Shown piece by piece: positions 47,735 through 57,914 of a stretch of 64,000 nucleotides of DNA (position 1 is the first letter of the stretch; each line of letters begins with the position of its first letter). Made by a program: the position numbers and the translations under genes. This DNA comes from Pseudomonas wayambapalatensis (GTDB taxonomy: Bacteria; Pseudomonadota; Gammaproteobacteria; Pseudomonadales; Pseudomonadaceae), in assembly GCA_014268975.2 (NCBI GenBank), contig CP077096.1:305001-369000 (forward strand), written 5' to 3'. Under the pieces are notes generated by a model. It was not told where the DNA came from and made no database searches. It saw only the letters and a list, made by a program, of their open reading frames with translations.

Positions 47735-50608
47735 ATGTCCCAGTCGCCATCCCTGCAGCAACTGCAAGTGCCCAACCCTTTTCTGCAGCGCCATCTGGGC
47801 CCCGATGCCAGCGAGCAGAGCGCCATGCTCGCGGCCCTGGGCGTTGCCAGTCGCGATGCCCTGATCGAGCAGACTGTCCCGCCAGGTATCCGCTTTGGTC
47901 GCCCGCTTGACCTGCCCCCCGCCCTCGACGAGCAGGCGGCCCTGGCCAGGCTGGCCGGATACGCCGGGCAGAACCAGGTGTGGACCAGCCTGATCGGCAT
48001 GGGCTATCACGGCACCGTCACGCCAACCGTCATCCTGCGCAACGTGCTGGAAAACCCTGGTTGGTACACGGCCTATACACCCTATCAGCCCGAGATCGCC
48101 CAGGGCCGCCTCGAGGCGCTGCTCAACTTCCAGCAGATGATCATCGACCTCAGTGGCCTGCCGCTGGCCAACGCGTCGCTGCTCGACGAGGCGACGGCCG
48201 CCGCCGAGGCCATGGCCCTGGCCAAGCGGGTTGCACGCAGCAAGAGCAATGCGTTCTTCGCCGACGAGCACTGCCACCCCCAGACGCTCTCGGTCTTGCG
48301 AACCCGTGCCGAAGGTTTCGGCTTCGAGTTGATCGTCGATTCGCTGGAAAACCTCGGCAAGCACTCGGTGTTCGGCGCGCTGCTGCAGTACCCCGACACC
48401 CATGGCGAGGTCCGCGACCTGCTGCCGCTTATCGAGCACCTGCACGGTCAGCAGGCGCTGGCGTGCGTTGCCGCCGACCTGTTGAGCCTGGTGGTGCTGA
48501 CGCCGCCTGGCGAAACCGGGGCCGACGTGGTGCTTGGGTCGAGCCAGCGCTTCGGTGTGCCGATGGGCTATGGCGGGCCTCATGCTGCGTATTTCGCCTG
48601 TCGTGACGACTACAAGCGGGCGATGCCTGGGCGCATCATCGGCGTGTCCCGCGATGCCCGTGGCAACACCGCCCTGCGCATGGCCCTGCAGACCCGCGAG
48701 CAACACATCCGCCGCGAGAAGGCCAACTCCAACATCTGCACCGCCCAGGTGTTGCTGGCCAATATCGCCGGCTTCTACGCCGTCTACCATGGGCCCGACG
48801 GCCTGCGGCGCATTGCCCAGCGTGTGCAGCGCCTGACCCAGATCCTGGCGGCCGGGCTGCAGGCCAAGGGCATCAAGCGCCTCAACCAGCACTTCTTCGA
48901 CACCCTCACCCTCGACGTGGGCGGCACCCAGGCCGCGATCATCGAAAGTGCCGAAGAGGCGCGCATCAACCTGCGCATCCTAGGGCGCGGGCACCTGGGC
49001 GTGAGCCTGGACGAGACCTGTGACGAAGCGACGGTACTCAAGCTGTTCGACGTCTTCCTTGGTGTCGACCATGGGCTGGACGTCGCCACCCTCGACCAGC
49101 AGCCCCTGCCCCCGGCAGTGCCGGACACTCTGCTGCGCAGCACGCCGCTGCTCGAACACCCGGTGTTCAACCTGCACCACAGCGAAACCGAGATGCTGCG
49201 TTACCTCAAGCACCTGGAGAACAAGGACCTGGCGCTGAACCAGTCGATGATCCCGCTGGGCTCGTGCACCATGAAGCTCAACGCCACCAGCGAGATGATC
49301 CCCATCACCTGGCCTGGCTTCGCCCTGCTGCATCCCTTCGCACCGGCCGCACAGGTGCAGGGCTACAAGGCTATGATCGACGAGCTGGAGGCTTGGCTGT
49401 GCGCGATCACCGGGTTCGATGCGATCTGCATGCAGCCCAACTCCGGCGCCCAGGGTGAATACGCCGGGCTGATGGCCATCACCCGTTATCACCGCAGCCG
49501 TCATCAACCGCAGCGCACCCTGTGCCTGATTCCGTCGTCGGCCCATGGCACCAACCCGGCGTCGGCGCAGATGGCGGGCATGGAGGTGGTGATCGTCGAC
49601 TGCGACGAGGCGGGCAATGTCGACCTCGATGATCTCAAGGCCAAGGCGCGCCAAGCCGGGGATCGATTGTCGTGCCTGATGGTCACCTACCCCTCGACCC
49701 ATGGGGTGTATGAGGAGGGCATTCGCGAAATCTGCGAGGTGGTCCATCAACAGGGCGGGCAGGTGTACATGGACGGCGCCAACCTCAACGCCCAGGTGGG
49801 CCTGGCGCGCCCGGCGGATATCGGTGCCGACGTCTCGCACATGAACCTGCACAAGACCTTCTGCATCCCTCACGGCGGTGGTGGGCCGGGCATGGGGCCG
49901 ATCGGGGTGCGGGCGCACCTGAAGCCTTTCGTCGCCAGCCATCCGGTGGTGCCTGTAGCGGGCCTGGACCCGAACAACAGCGCTGTCAGCGCAGCGCCCT
50001 GGGGCAGTGCCAGTATCTTGCCGATCAGCTGGATGTATATCGCCCTGATGGGGCCGCAACTGGCCGATGCCAGCGAGGTGGCGATCCTCAGCGCCAACTA
50101 CCTGGCCAGTCGCCTGGCGGGGGCCTTTCCGGTGCTCTATCGCGGACGTAACCAGCGGGTCGCCCATGAATGCATCCTCGACCTGCGTCCGCTCAAGGCG
50201 CAGACCGGGATCACCGAGGAGGACGTGGCGAAGCGCCTGATGGACTATGGCTTCCATGCGCCGACCATGTCGTTCCCGGTGCCGGGCACGCTGATGGTCG
50301 AGCCGACCGAAAGTGAGTCGAAGGCGGAGCTGGACCGCTTTGTCGAGGCGATGCTGGCGATCCGTGACGAGATCGCTCAGGTGCAGGAGGGGAACTGGCC
50401 GGCGGACGATAACCCGCTCAAGCATGCGCCGCACACGCTGGCCGATGTACTGGGGCCCTGGGATCGGCCCTATGGTCTGGAGCAGGCGGTCGCACCCAGT
50501 GCGCATGTGCGCTTGCACAAGTACTGGCCGGCGGTGAACCGGGTGGACAACGTGTACGGCGATCGCAACCTGTTCTGTGCTTGCGTGCCGGTGGACGCGT
50601 ATCGCTGA
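47735..50608 (+). CDS. gcvP: Glycine dehydrogenase (aminomethyl-transferring), P protein
   Basis: A full-length 957-residue P protein of the glycine cleavage system, a PLP enzyme that decarboxylates glycine and passes the aminomethyl group to GcvH. The PLP lysine is K707 in [15 protein letters not shown]. Other conserved blocks are [35 protein letters not shown] and [10 protein letters not shown]. It contains both N- and C-terminal GDC-P halves. The gcvH and gcvT genes that usually accompany it are not adjacent: a chemoreceptor lies upstream and a convergent DUF2388 gene downstream. A ribosome site AGGAAGAGA precedes the ATG. Pseudomonads often have two gcvP copies; this may be the second. 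Confidence 0.96.
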   Translation: MSQSPSLQQLQVPNPFLQRHLGPDASEQSAMLAALGVASRDALIEQTVPPGIRFGRPLDLPPALDEQAALARLAGYAGQNQVWTSLIGMGYHGTVTPTVILRNVLENPGWYTAYTPYQPEIAQGRLEALLNFQQMIIDLSGLPLANASLLDEATAAAEAMALAKRVARSKSNAFFADEHCHPQTLSVLRTRAEGFGFELIVDSLENLGKHSVFGALLQYPDTHGEVRDLLPLIEHLHGQQALACVAADLLSLVVLTPPGETGADVVLGSSQRFGVPMGYGGPHAAYFACRDDYKRAMPGRIIGVSRDARGNTALRMALQTREQHIRREKANSNICTAQVLLANIAGFYAVYHGPDGLRRIAQRVQRLTQILAAGLQAKGIKRLNQHFFDTLTLDVGGTQAAIIESAEEARINLRILGRGHLGVSLDETCDEATVLKLFDVFLGVDHGLDVATLDQQPLPPAVPDTLLRSTPLLEHPVFNLHHSETEMLRYLKHLENKDLALNQSMIPLGSCTMKLNATSEMIPITWPGFALLHPFAPAAQVQGYKAMIDELEAWLCAITGFDAICMQPNSGAQGEYAGLMAITRYHRSRHQPQRTLCLIPSSAHGTNPASAQMAGMEVVIVDCDEAGNVDLDDLKAKARQAGDRLSCLMVTYPSTHGVYEEGIREICEVVHQQGGQVYMDGANLNAQVGLARPADIGADVSHMNLHKTFCIPHGGGGPGMGPIGVRAHLKPFVASHPVVPVAGLDPNNSAVSAAPWGSASILPISWMYIALMGPQLADASEVAILSANYLASRLAGAFPVLYRGRNQRVAHECILDLRPLKAQTGITEEDVAKRLMDYGFHAPTMSFPVPGTLMVEPTESESKAELDRFVEAMLAIRDEIAQVQEGNWPADDNPLKHAPHTLADVLGPWDRPYGLEQAVAPSAHVRLHKYWPAVNRVDNVYGDRNLFCACVPVDAYR

Positions 50609-50633
50609 GCCCGGGCCTGCTGTGGAGGCGGTG

Positions 50634-50673
50634 CTGCGCGGGTCTGTGCGCGCAGCCCGCTCCCGCAGCGGGC
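50634..50673. terminator. Two hairpins between convergent gcvP and DUF2388 genes
   Basis: CTGCGCG/CGCGCAG (50634-50655) and GCCCGCT/AGCGGGC (50655-50673) are alternative GC stems in the 77-base convergent gap. No clear T tract follows. Confidence 0.35.
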
Positions 50674-50685
50674 GTCGGGTGCAGG

Positions 50686-51000
50686 TTACTGAGCGGTGAG
50701 GTTACGGGCCAGGATTGCGTTGGCCAGTTCCATGTCGCTGGCCTGGACACCAGGGTTGTCGGCGCGCACCTGACGCATCGCCGCTTCCAGGTAAGGGCCG
50801 CGGATCGATCCTTCGCTCGCCACGAAGCTGCCGGCATCGTCCTGGGCGGCCGCGACGAGCTTGTGGTCCTTGAACGTCAGGTAGGTGGAACCGGTGGTCG
50901 CACCGGACGAAATGACGTTGCGCCAGAAGCCGTCGGCCATGGCGGAGCCGATCGGCAGGGACAGCAGGGCAGCAGCCGCAATGGCGGTTTTGAAACGCAT
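50686..51000 (-). CDS. DUF2388 secreted protein
   Basis: A 104-residue protein with a signal peptide (MRFKTAIAAAALLSLPIGSAMA) and the DUF2388 core GATTGSTYLTFKDHKLVAAAQDD (partly quoted as two motifs: STYLTFKDHK and AAAQDD). DUF2388 proteins are common in Pseudomonas, often in several copies, and are of unknown function. ATG 51000 has GAGGT seven bases upstream. Longer in-frame starts lack this. Confidence 0.85.
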   Translation of the reverse strand: MRFKTAIAAAALLSLPIGSAMADGFWRNVISSGATTGSTYLTFKDHKLVAAAQDDAGSFVASEGSIRGPYLEAAMRQVRADNPGVQASDMELANAILARNLTAQ

Positions 51001-51091
51001 GTGAATTACCTCGAACGATGAGGGCGGGTGATGCGAGTTTGGATCGCCGCGCGGGCCGCAAGTTCCTTTGCACGCTGCGTATGCCGGGCGC

Positions 51092-52771
51092 TCAGGCACA
51101 TACCCGCAGGACTTCTTCCAGGCTGGTCAGGCCCTTGGCCACCCGGTCTTCACCGCAGCGGCGCAGCTCGCGCATGCCCTGTGCCAGAGCCTGCTGGCGC
51201 AGGCTGGCAAGGTCGCTGCCCGGACCAATCCGGGCTCGCAGGGCGTCGTCGAGCACGAGCAGTTCGAACAGCCCGGTGCGCCCCTGGTAACCGGTGCCGC
51301 GACAGAGGCGACACGCCGCTTCACGTGTGCCAGGACATCCCTTGCAGGCGCTGCAGAAGGTGCGTGCCAGGCGCTGGGCCATCACGCCGATCAACGTGGC
51401 CTTTATCAGGTAATCGGCCACACCCAGCTCCTGCAGGCGGGTAATGGCGCTGCAGGCGTCGTTGGTGTGCAGGGTCGATAGCACCAGGTGTCCGGTCAGC
51501 GCTGCTTGCACCGCCACCTGGGCGGTTTCGCGGTCGCGTATCTCGCCGATCATGATGATGTCCGGGTCCTGGCGCAGCAGAGCGCGCACGCCGTTGGCAA
51601 AGCCGAGGTCGAGGCTGGGTTGGACCTGCAACTGATTGAAGCCGGGCTCCAGGCGCTCGATCGGATCTTCGATGGTGCACAGGTTGACCTGTGGCGTAGC
51701 CAGGTGCTTGAGGCTGGCGTAGAGCGTGCTGGTCTTGCCCGAGCCGGTGGGGCCGGTGAGCAGAATGATGCCTTGGCGTTTTGCCAACAGCGCGTGCCAC
51801 TGACCCAGCAAGGTCCCTTCGAGCCCCAGGCGCTCCAAGTCTTCGTGCAGCTGTTCGGGGTCGAAGAGGCGCAACACCAGTTTTTCGCCGAACGGTGTCG
51901 GCAGGGTCGACAGGCGCAGCTCCACCTGCGCGTTGCCGGGCAGGCGGCTTTTCAGGCGTCCATCCTGTGGGCGGCGTTTCTCGGCGACATCCATGCGCCC
52001 CAGGTGCTTGAGGCGGCTGACCAGCGCCAGGACCACGCTGGCCGGAAACAGGTAGACCGTATGCAGCAGGCCGTCGATACGGTAGCGCAGGCGGCCCTCG
52101 TCGCGCTGCGGCTCGAGATGGATATCGCTGGCGCGCTGCTCGATGGCGTACTGCAGCAGCCAATCGACGATATGCACGATGTGCGCATCGTCGGCGCTGA
52201 TGGCGCCGCCGCGCCCACCGAGCTCCAGCAACTGCTCAAGTTCGCCCAGGCTTGCCCGCTGCTGCTGGTGGGCGCCCTGTACGGATCGCGAAAGGCGCTG
52301 GAACGTGTCGCCAAGCTGGCGCAGTTGTACAGGGCTGGCCAGCACCCGGCGAATCGGCTGGCCGAGGCTGCGGCTCAGGTCGGCTTCCCACTCGCGTTGG
52401 TAGGGTTGTGCGCTGGCCACCGTAACACCGGTCGCGTCCATGGCCACGGCAAGGATGCCGTGGCGCTGGGCGAAGGCGGGGGAGATCAGGCCGGCGACGT
52501 GGGCCAGATCGACCTGCAACGGGTCCAGGCGCAGGAAGGGTTGGCCGACGCTGTCGGCGAGCCATTGGCAAAGGGTGTCGAGGTCCAGCGTATGGCCGGG
52601 GCGCAGGCGGTCGCTCAGGGCGAGGCTGGCAAGGATTTCGAGTGGATGGCCAGGGTGGCTGGGGGCCTGTTCGAGTGCACGCAGGGCGTCGCCGGGGGCC
52701 AGGCGATGTTCGGCGAGCAGCCTGTCGAGAAGGCGCTTGAGGTCGAGGCTGTCATCTTGAGTGTTGTGCAT
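51092..52771 (-). CDS. Type II secretion/type IV pilus ATPase, GspE/PilB family
   Basis: A 559-residue assembly ATPase. It has an N-terminal GspE-type domain (about 40-150), Walker A GPTGSGKTST, Asp box and Walker B region (DPDIIMIGEIRDRETA), and His box (STLHTNDACSAITRL). The C-terminal zinc site is shortened: CSACKGC ... CRLCRGTGYQGR. This is a secretion or pilus assembly motor, but no gsp or pil partner is next to it. ATG 52771 is preferred to the longer start at 52822. The gene is intact, so it may serve a system encoded elsewhere. Confidence 0.9.
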   Translation of the reverse strand: MHNTQDDSLDLKRLLDRLLAEHRLAPGDALRALEQAPSHPGHPLEILASLALSDRLRPGHTLDLDTLCQWLADSVGQPFLRLDPLQVDLAHVAGLISPAFAQRHGILAVAMDATGVTVASAQPYQREWEADLSRSLGQPIRRVLASPVQLRQLGDTFQRLSRSVQGAHQQQRASLGELEQLLELGGRGGAISADDAHIVHIVDWLLQYAIEQRASDIHLEPQRDEGRLRYRIDGLLHTVYLFPASVVLALVSRLKHLGRMDVAEKRRPQDGRLKSRLPGNAQVELRLSTLPTPFGEKLVLRLFDPEQLHEDLERLGLEGTLLGQWHALLAKRQGIILLTGPTGSGKTSTLYASLKHLATPQVNLCTIEDPIERLEPGFNQLQVQPSLDLGFANGVRALLRQDPDIIMIGEIRDRETAQVAVQAALTGHLVLSTLHTNDACSAITRLQELGVADYLIKATLIGVMAQRLARTFCSACKGCPGTREAACRLCRGTGYQGRTGLFELLVLDDALRARIGPGSDLASLRQQALAQGMRELRRCGEDRVAKGLTSLEEVLRVCA

Positions 52772-52872
52772 GGCGGCGTCCTTGCCGAGGCTGCTGAAAG
52801 GCCCAGGCAAGGGTAGCTGCACAGCGGGGCAGTGCCTTGGCGAAGGCGTTTCTGGATCTTGCGGGGCAGATG

Positions 52873-53199
52873 TCAGCCCGCCGCCGCCTCAGACAGTTTC
52901 GGCACGCTTTCCAGAAAGACCTCGCCGACACACACCAGGTTACGCATCTTCTGCGCGATCACCCCGGCGCGGTGCCAACTGAGGCCGTCGATACCGATCT
53001 CCAGCTCCAGCAGGTCGTCGCGCTGGCACACCTGCACGCTGTGCGGCGTGAGGAACTGCAGGGCGAAGAGGTTGAGTACCCGGCACAGGCTGTCCGGCTC
53101 GGCCTCGATGTCGAGGCGGTAGCGGACCTCGCCATGCAGGGCGCTGGCGGCCCAGGCGTCGCTACGGGGCTGAGGGGTGTGCCGTTCGAGTGCATTCAT
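52873..53199 (-). CDS. Small ACT-like hypothetical protein
   Basis: A 108-residue soluble protein. The core RYRLDIEAEPDSLCRVLNLFALQ, then LLELEIGIDGL and AQKMRNLVCVGEV, has the beta-alpha-beta-beta-alpha-beta pattern of ACT domains, as in acetolactate synthase small subunits. It is divergent from an Lrp-family gene, so it may be amino-acid-responsive. ATG 53199 has GGAGACG upstream. The ACT reading is by pattern only. Confidence 0.65.
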   Translation of the reverse strand: MNALERHTPQPRSDAWAASALHGEVRYRLDIEAEPDSLCRVLNLFALQFLTPHSVQVCQRDDLLELEIGIDGLSWHRAGVIAQKMRNLVCVGEVFLESVPKLSEAAAG

Positions 53200-53325
53200 G
53201 GAGCGTCTCCTTCGATGTGGAGAAATTCTCGCAGGTCGAAACCGGCATTTCTTCGCTATGATTCACCTGGTTTTGTGGTTTGGCGAATAATAATTGTCGC
53301 ATTGGTAGGCTTTGGAGAATTGATC

Positions 53326-53796
53326 ATGCAAAGCGAGTTGGATGCCTACGACCGACGCATCCTTGAACTGCTGCAGGAGGATGCGTCGTTGTCCAGCGCG
53401 CAGATCGCCGAACGTGTCGGGCTGTCGCAGTCGCCGTGCTGGCGTCGGATACAGCGCCTGAAGGATGAAGGGGTGATTCGCGGCCAGGTCACCTTGCTGG
53501 ACCGCAAGAAGGTCGGGCTGAACACGCAAATCTTCGCCGAGGTGAAACTCAACGCGCACGGGCGGTCGAACTTCACCGAATTCACCGAGGCGATCCGCGG
53601 CTTTCCGGAAGTGCTGGAGTGTTATGTGCTGATGGGGGCGGTCGACTTCCTGCTGCGTATCGTCACCTCGGACATCGAGGCCTACGAGCGGTTTTTCTTC
53701 GAGAAGTTGTCGAACGTACCAGGGATACAGGAAGTGAACTCGATCGTGGCGCTGTCGGAAATCAAGTCCACGACCTGCCTGCCGCTATCGAGGTGA
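53326..53796 (+). CDS. Lrp/AsnC-family transcriptional regulator
   Basis: A 156-residue Lrp-type regulator. The N-terminal helix-turn-helix is clear: LDAYDRRILELLQEDASLSS and AERVGLSQSPCWRRIQRLKDEGVI. The C-terminal RAM (ACT-like) domain covers about 70-150. It probably senses an amino acid. It is divergent from the small ACT-like gene (126 bases apart) and may control it. ATG 53326 has TTGGAGAA upstream. Confidence 0.93.
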   Translation: MQSELDAYDRRILELLQEDASLSSAQIAERVGLSQSPCWRRIQRLKDEGVIRGQVTLLDRKKVGLNTQIFAEVKLNAHGRSNFTEFTEAIRGFPEVLECYVLMGAVDFLLRIVTSDIEAYERFFFEKLSNVPGIQEVNSIVALSEIKSTTCLPLSR

Positions 53797-53800
53797 GGCC

Positions 53801-53841
53801 TTCGCGGGTACATCGGTTCGGTGCCCCGATATACCCGCGAA
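53801..53841. repeat. REP-like hairpin between Lrp and CYTH genes
   Basis: TTCGCGGGTA and TACCCGCGAA form a perfect 10-bp stem in the convergent gap. It may serve as a bidirectional terminator. Confidence 0.6.
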
Positions 53842-53856
53842 GCAGCTGATGCGGTC

Positions 53857-55236
53857 TTACACCTTGAGCAGGTGCTTCCAGGCGCGGCTCTGGTCGATGG
53901 CGCGGGCCTGCTCGATGCGGGCTTCGAACAGTTCGCCCGACTGCTCTTCGGCCAGCGGCTGCTCGGCCAGTTCGTGCAGCTTCTTCAGATCGCCGTACAG
54001 GCGGTCCAGTTGCGGCACTTCCAGCACCTGGCGGGCGTGGTGCAGCCAGGTCAGCAACTGCTCGATGCGCGGCAACTGTTCACCCAGGTCCTCCGGGCGC
54101 TGGGTGTACAGCGGCAGCTTCAGCGCGCGGCCTTCTTCACCCAGCTGGTGGTGCAGCCAGCTGGCCAGTTGCGCCTTGCCCTGGCGCTCACCGCGGCCCT
54201 TGCGCTCGACGGTCCAGGCGCGCGCCAGCAGCCAGCGCGAGGTTTCCAGTGAGAACTGGCCCCAGCGCGTGTCTTCCAGCTCTTCGGCGAACTGCTCGGG
54301 TGCGGCGCGGCGGATGTCTTCGTCGTCGTTGCCGGCCTGTACCAGTGGGCGCCAGTCTTCGAGCAGGGCGTCGAGGCGGCTGCGCAGGTCACGGGTGGTG
54401 GCCCGTGGCGCGGCCTGGCCCAGGCTGCTGGTGAGGGCGCGCAGCTCTGCCAGGCACTGCACCCATTCCTGCAGCAGGCGCCAGTGGCCGTTATGACGGT
54501 ACTGTTCGGCCAGGCGCTGGCTGCTGCCCAGCAGTTGCCAGGCGAGCGCGGTGTAGGCGTCGTCCACGGCCATTTCGGCGTCCAGCTCGGTGTGTGGCAG
54601 GCTCAGCTCGTAGCTGTCGGGATCGAGCAGACGATAGCCCCGCTCGGCCTTGCTGATGTCGCAGGGCATCAAGGCCAGCGTGGCGGACAGCTCGGCGGCC
54701 AGCTCCAGCAGAGCTTCAGGGGCGCCTTCACGCAGCTCCAGTTCGAGCTCGCAGATTTCTTCCTTGCGTTTGCCGGCGATGACGAAGCCTTGGTCGAGCG
54801 CGGCTTCGATCACCACCTTGGCCTTGCCGCGACCCCAGGAGATCTCGGCGTATTCGCGGGTGAAATCGGTGGTGAACAATGGCTTGATGGTTTTCTTGTC
54901 CAGCTCGGCCAATTGCTCGGGCCAGCAGCTGGCGTCGAGTTTCTTCAGGTCCAGCTTGACCTTGTCCAGGTACCACTCGTACTCGTTGCGCTCGGACAGG
55001 CCGGCAACGCTCTGCCCACGGCATTTGAGGGTCTGGATGATGACCTCGCCGTCGCGGCGCAGGCGAAGGGCGACGCGGGCTGCAGAGAGCTCGCGGTCGG
55101 GGGTGTCGAAGTACTGGTTGAGCAGTTCGCGGGTCTGCCAGCCGGACTTGTTGCGCTTCTTCAGCAAGGGGTGCTCGCGCAGGGCGGCAAGGGTCTCGCG
55201 GCTGGCGCGGAGCTTGAGTTCGGTTTCTTTGTGCAT
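53857..55236 (-). CDS. CYTH-CHAD inorganic triphosphatase-like protein (YgiF-like)
   Basis: A 459-residue protein. The CYTH domain is N-terminal (about 1-200), with the ExExK signature as ETELKL at the start and paired Arg/Glu residues on each strand (LRLRRDGE, ELELELREG). A CHAD helical domain follows (about 215-450), with conserved histidines (YRHNGHW, LHHARQ). CYTH proteins hydrolyse triphosphates such as PPPi; CHAD binds polyphosphate. ATG 55236 begins MHKETELKL, matching the family. The longer start at 55320 overlaps the argE promoter region. Confidence 0.9.
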   Translation of the reverse strand: MHKETELKLRASRETLAALREHPLLKKRNKSGWQTRELLNQYFDTPDRELSAARVALRLRRDGEVIIQTLKCRGQSVAGLSERNEYEWYLDKVKLDLKKLDASCWPEQLAELDKKTIKPLFTTDFTREYAEISWGRGKAKVVIEAALDQGFVIAGKRKEEICELELELREGAPEALLELAAELSATLALMPCDISKAERGYRLLDPDSYELSLPHTELDAEMAVDDAYTALAWQLLGSSQRLAEQYRHNGHWRLLQEWVQCLAELRALTSSLGQAAPRATTRDLRSRLDALLEDWRPLVQAGNDDEDIRRAAPEQFAEELEDTRWGQFSLETSRWLLARAWTVERKGRGERQGKAQLASWLHHQLGEEGRALKLPLYTQRPEDLGEQLPRIEQLLTWLHHARQVLEVPQLDRLYGDLKKLHELAEQPLAEEQSGELFEARIEQARAIDQSRAWKHLLKV

Positions 55237-55340
55237 CGCTGGCTCGAAGGAAGGCGTGGTTGGCGGAGAGTCTACAGGAGTTGCCCTGCCAAGGGACGGC
55301 ATTGCTATGATGACCCCCATGCTTTACGAGGAGTCCGTGC

Positions 55341-56483
55341 ATGCCGTTGCCATCGCTCAAAGACCAGTTCGCCGCCCTGATCGCCGCCCCCTCGGTCAGC
55401 TGCACCCAGGCCGCATTGGACCAGTCCAACCGTCAGGTCATCGACCTGCTCGCCAACTGGCTGGGCGATCTGGGTTTCCGTTGCGAGATCCAGGAGATCA
55501 CTCCAGGCAAGTTCAACCTGCTCGCCAGCCGCGGTACCGGCCCGGGCGGTCTGGTGCTGGCCGGCCACAGCGATACGGTGCCGTTCGATCCTCAGTTGTG
55601 GAGCAGCGACCCGCTGAAACTCACCGAAGTGGATGGCCGCTGGATCGGGCTGGGCAGTTGCGACATGAAGGGCTTCTTCGCCCTGGTGATCGAGGCGGTG
55701 ATCCCGCTGCTGGAGCACGATTTCAAGCAGCCGCTGCTGATCCTCGCCACCTGCGATGAAGAAAGCTCGATGTCCGGTGCCCGCGCCCTGGCCGAAGCCG
55801 GGCAACCGCTGGGCCGGGCGGCAGTGATCGGCGAACCCACTGGGCTGAAGCCGATCCGCATGCACAAGGGCATCCTCATGGACCGCATCGATATTCTCGG
55901 GCGCAGCGGCCATTCGTCGGATCCAAGCCTGGGCCACAGTGCCCTGGAGGCCATGCACGCGGTGATGGGCGAGCTGATGGGCCTGCGCCAGCAGTGGCAG
56001 CAGACCTACCGCAATCCGCAATTCACCGTGCCCACGCCGACGATGAACTTCGGCTGCATCCATGGCGGCGACAACCCCAATCGCATCTGTGGCCAGTGCG
56101 CCCTGGAGTTCGACCTGCGCCCGTTGCCAGGGATGGACGTGGAGCAACTGCGTGCGGCGATCCGCGCGAAGCTGACGCCCGTGGCCGAGCGCCATGAAGT
56201 GCGCATCGACTATGCGCCGCTGTTCCCCGAGGTGCCGCCGTTCGAGCAGGCCGCCGATGCCGAACTGGTGCAGCTGGCCGAGCGTCTGACCGGCCATCGT
56301 GCCGAAGCGGTGGCCTTTGGCACCGAAGCGCCTTATCTTCAACAGCTGGGCTGCCAGACCATCGTGCTCGGACCCGGCGACATCGCTTGCGCCCATCAGC
56401 CGGGCGAGTACCTTGAAATGTCACGAATCGAGCCTACCGTGCGTCTATTGCGTGACCTTGTCCGGCACTACTGCCTGAGCTAA
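55341..56483 (+). CDS. argE: Acetylornithine deacetylase
   Basis: A 380-residue M20-family metallopeptidase of the ArgE type. Zinc-site motifs are LVLAGHSDTVPF (His), GLGSCDMKGFFA (bridging Asp) and TCDEESSM (Glu-Glu). The dimerisation domain is in the middle (about 175-280). It deacetylates N-acetylornithine to ornithine in arginine synthesis. GAGGAG precedes ATG 55341, and argA follows 125 bases later. Confidence 0.92.
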   Translation: MPLPSLKDQFAALIAAPSVSCTQAALDQSNRQVIDLLANWLGDLGFRCEIQEITPGKFNLLASRGTGPGGLVLAGHSDTVPFDPQLWSSDPLKLTEVDGRWIGLGSCDMKGFFALVIEAVIPLLEHDFKQPLLILATCDEESSMSGARALAEAGQPLGRAAVIGEPTGLKPIRMHKGILMDRIDILGRSGHSSDPSLGHSALEAMHAVMGELMGLRQQWQQTYRNPQFTVPTPTMNFGCIHGGDNPNRICGQCALEFDLRPLPGMDVEQLRAAIRAKLTPVAERHEVRIDYAPLFPEVPPFEQAADAELVQLAERLTGHRAEAVAFGTEAPYLQQLGCQTIVLGPGDIACAHQPGEYLEMSRIEPTVRLLRDLVRHYCLS

Positions 56484-56608
56484 ACGTCCACTGACCTGAT
56501 TCGTTCCTGCCTAGAGGAGACCGCGCGTGACCGCAAGCCTGTTCCGACGATGACTTTCGAACGTTGTGCGCCTTCACCCGTCTCGTTCACTTATCCACAG
56601 GCCCTGTC

Positions 56609-57907
56609 ATGCCCGAATACGTCAACTGGCTGCGTCATGCCTCCCCGTACATCAATGCCCATCGCGACTGCACCTTCGTGGTCATGCTCCCCGGCGATGG
56701 CGTCGAACATCCCAACTTCGGCAATATCGTCCACGACCTGGTGCTGCTGCACAGCCTGGGCGTGCGCCTGGTGCTGGTGCACGGTTCGCGCCCGCAGATC
56801 GAAAGCCGCCTGGCTGCCCGGGGCCTGACCCCGCACTACCATCATGGCCTGCGCATCACCGACGCCGCGACCCTGGAGTGCGTGATCGACGCCGTCGGCG
56901 CCCTGCGCCTGGCCATCGAAGCGCGCCTGTCGATGGATATCGCCGCATCGCCCATGCAGGGTTCGCGCCTGCGCGTGGCCTGCGGCAACCTGGTGACTGC
57001 ACGGCCGATCGGCGTGCTGGAGGGTGTCGACTACCACCACACCGGCGAGGTGCGGCGCATCGACCGCAAGGGCATCAGCCGCCTGCTCGACGAGCGCTCC
57101 ATCGTGCTGCTGTCGCCGCTGGGCTATTCGCCGACGGGCGAGATCTTCAACCTGGCCTGCGAAGACGTCGCCACCCGCGCAGCCATCGAGCTGGGCGCCG
57201 ACAAGTTGCTGCTGTTCGGCGCCGAGCCGGGCCTGCTGGACGAAAAAGGCAAGCTGGTGCGTGAGCTGCGGCCGCAGCAGGTCCCGGCGCACTTGCAGCG
57301 CCTGGGCAGCGACTACCAGGGCGAGCTGCTCGATGCTGCCGCCGAGGCCTGCAAGGGCGGCGTGGCGCGCAGCCATATCGTCAGCTATGCCGAGGACGGT
57401 GCGCTGCTCACCGAGCTGTTCACCCGCGACGGCGGTGGCACGCTGGTAGCCCAGGAGCAGTTCGAGATCGTCCGCGAGGCGACCATCGAGGATGTCGGCG
57501 GCCTGCTGGAGCTGATCAGCCCGCTGGAAGAGCAAGGCATCCTGGTGCGCCGTTCGCGCGAGGTGCTGGAGCGGGAGATCGAGCAGTTCAGCGTGGTGGA
57601 GCGCGACGGCATGATCATCGCCTGTGCGGCGCTGTATCCGATCGCCGAGTCCGAGGCGGGCGAGCTGGCGTGTCTGGCGGTGAATCCGGAGTACCGGCAT
57701 GGTGGTCGGGGGGACGATCTGCTCGAGCGTATCGAGACCCGCGCGCGGCAGTTGGGCCTCAATACCCTGTTCGTGCTGACGACCCGTACGGCGCACTGGT
57801 TCCGCGAGCGCGGGTTCCAGCCCAGTGGCGTGGAGCGCCTGCCGGCGGCGCGGGCTTCGCTGTACAACTACCAGCGCAATTCGAAGATTTTCGAGAAGTC
57901 GTTGTAG
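56609..57907 (+). CDS. argA: N-acetylglutamate synthase
   Basis: A 432-residue ArgA. It has an N-terminal amino-acid-kinase-like regulatory domain (about 1-280; LVLVHGSRPQIESRL, SPLGYSPTGEIFNL) and a C-terminal GNAT domain (about 290-430) with ELACLAVNPEYRHGGRGDDL, the acetyl-CoA site. It makes the first step of arginine synthesis and is normally feedback-inhibited by arginine. ATG 56609 (MPEYVNWLRHASPYIN) matches the usual start; earlier starts in frame are spurious. Confidence 0.95.
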   Translation: MPEYVNWLRHASPYINAHRDCTFVVMLPGDGVEHPNFGNIVHDLVLLHSLGVRLVLVHGSRPQIESRLAARGLTPHYHHGLRITDAATLECVIDAVGALRLAIEARLSMDIAASPMQGSRLRVACGNLVTARPIGVLEGVDYHHTGEVRRIDRKGISRLLDERSIVLLSPLGYSPTGEIFNLACEDVATRAAIELGADKLLLFGAEPGLLDEKGKLVRELRPQQVPAHLQRLGSDYQGELLDAAAEACKGGVARSHIVSYAEDGALLTELFTRDGGGTLVAQEQFEIVREATIEDVGGLLELISPLEEQGILVRRSREVLEREIEQFSVVERDGMIIACAALYPIAESEAGELACLAVNPEYRHGGRGDDLLERIETRARQLGLNTLFVLTTRTAHWFRERGFQPSGVERLPAARASLYNYQRNSKIFEKSL

Positions 57908-57914
57908 GTCAGTA

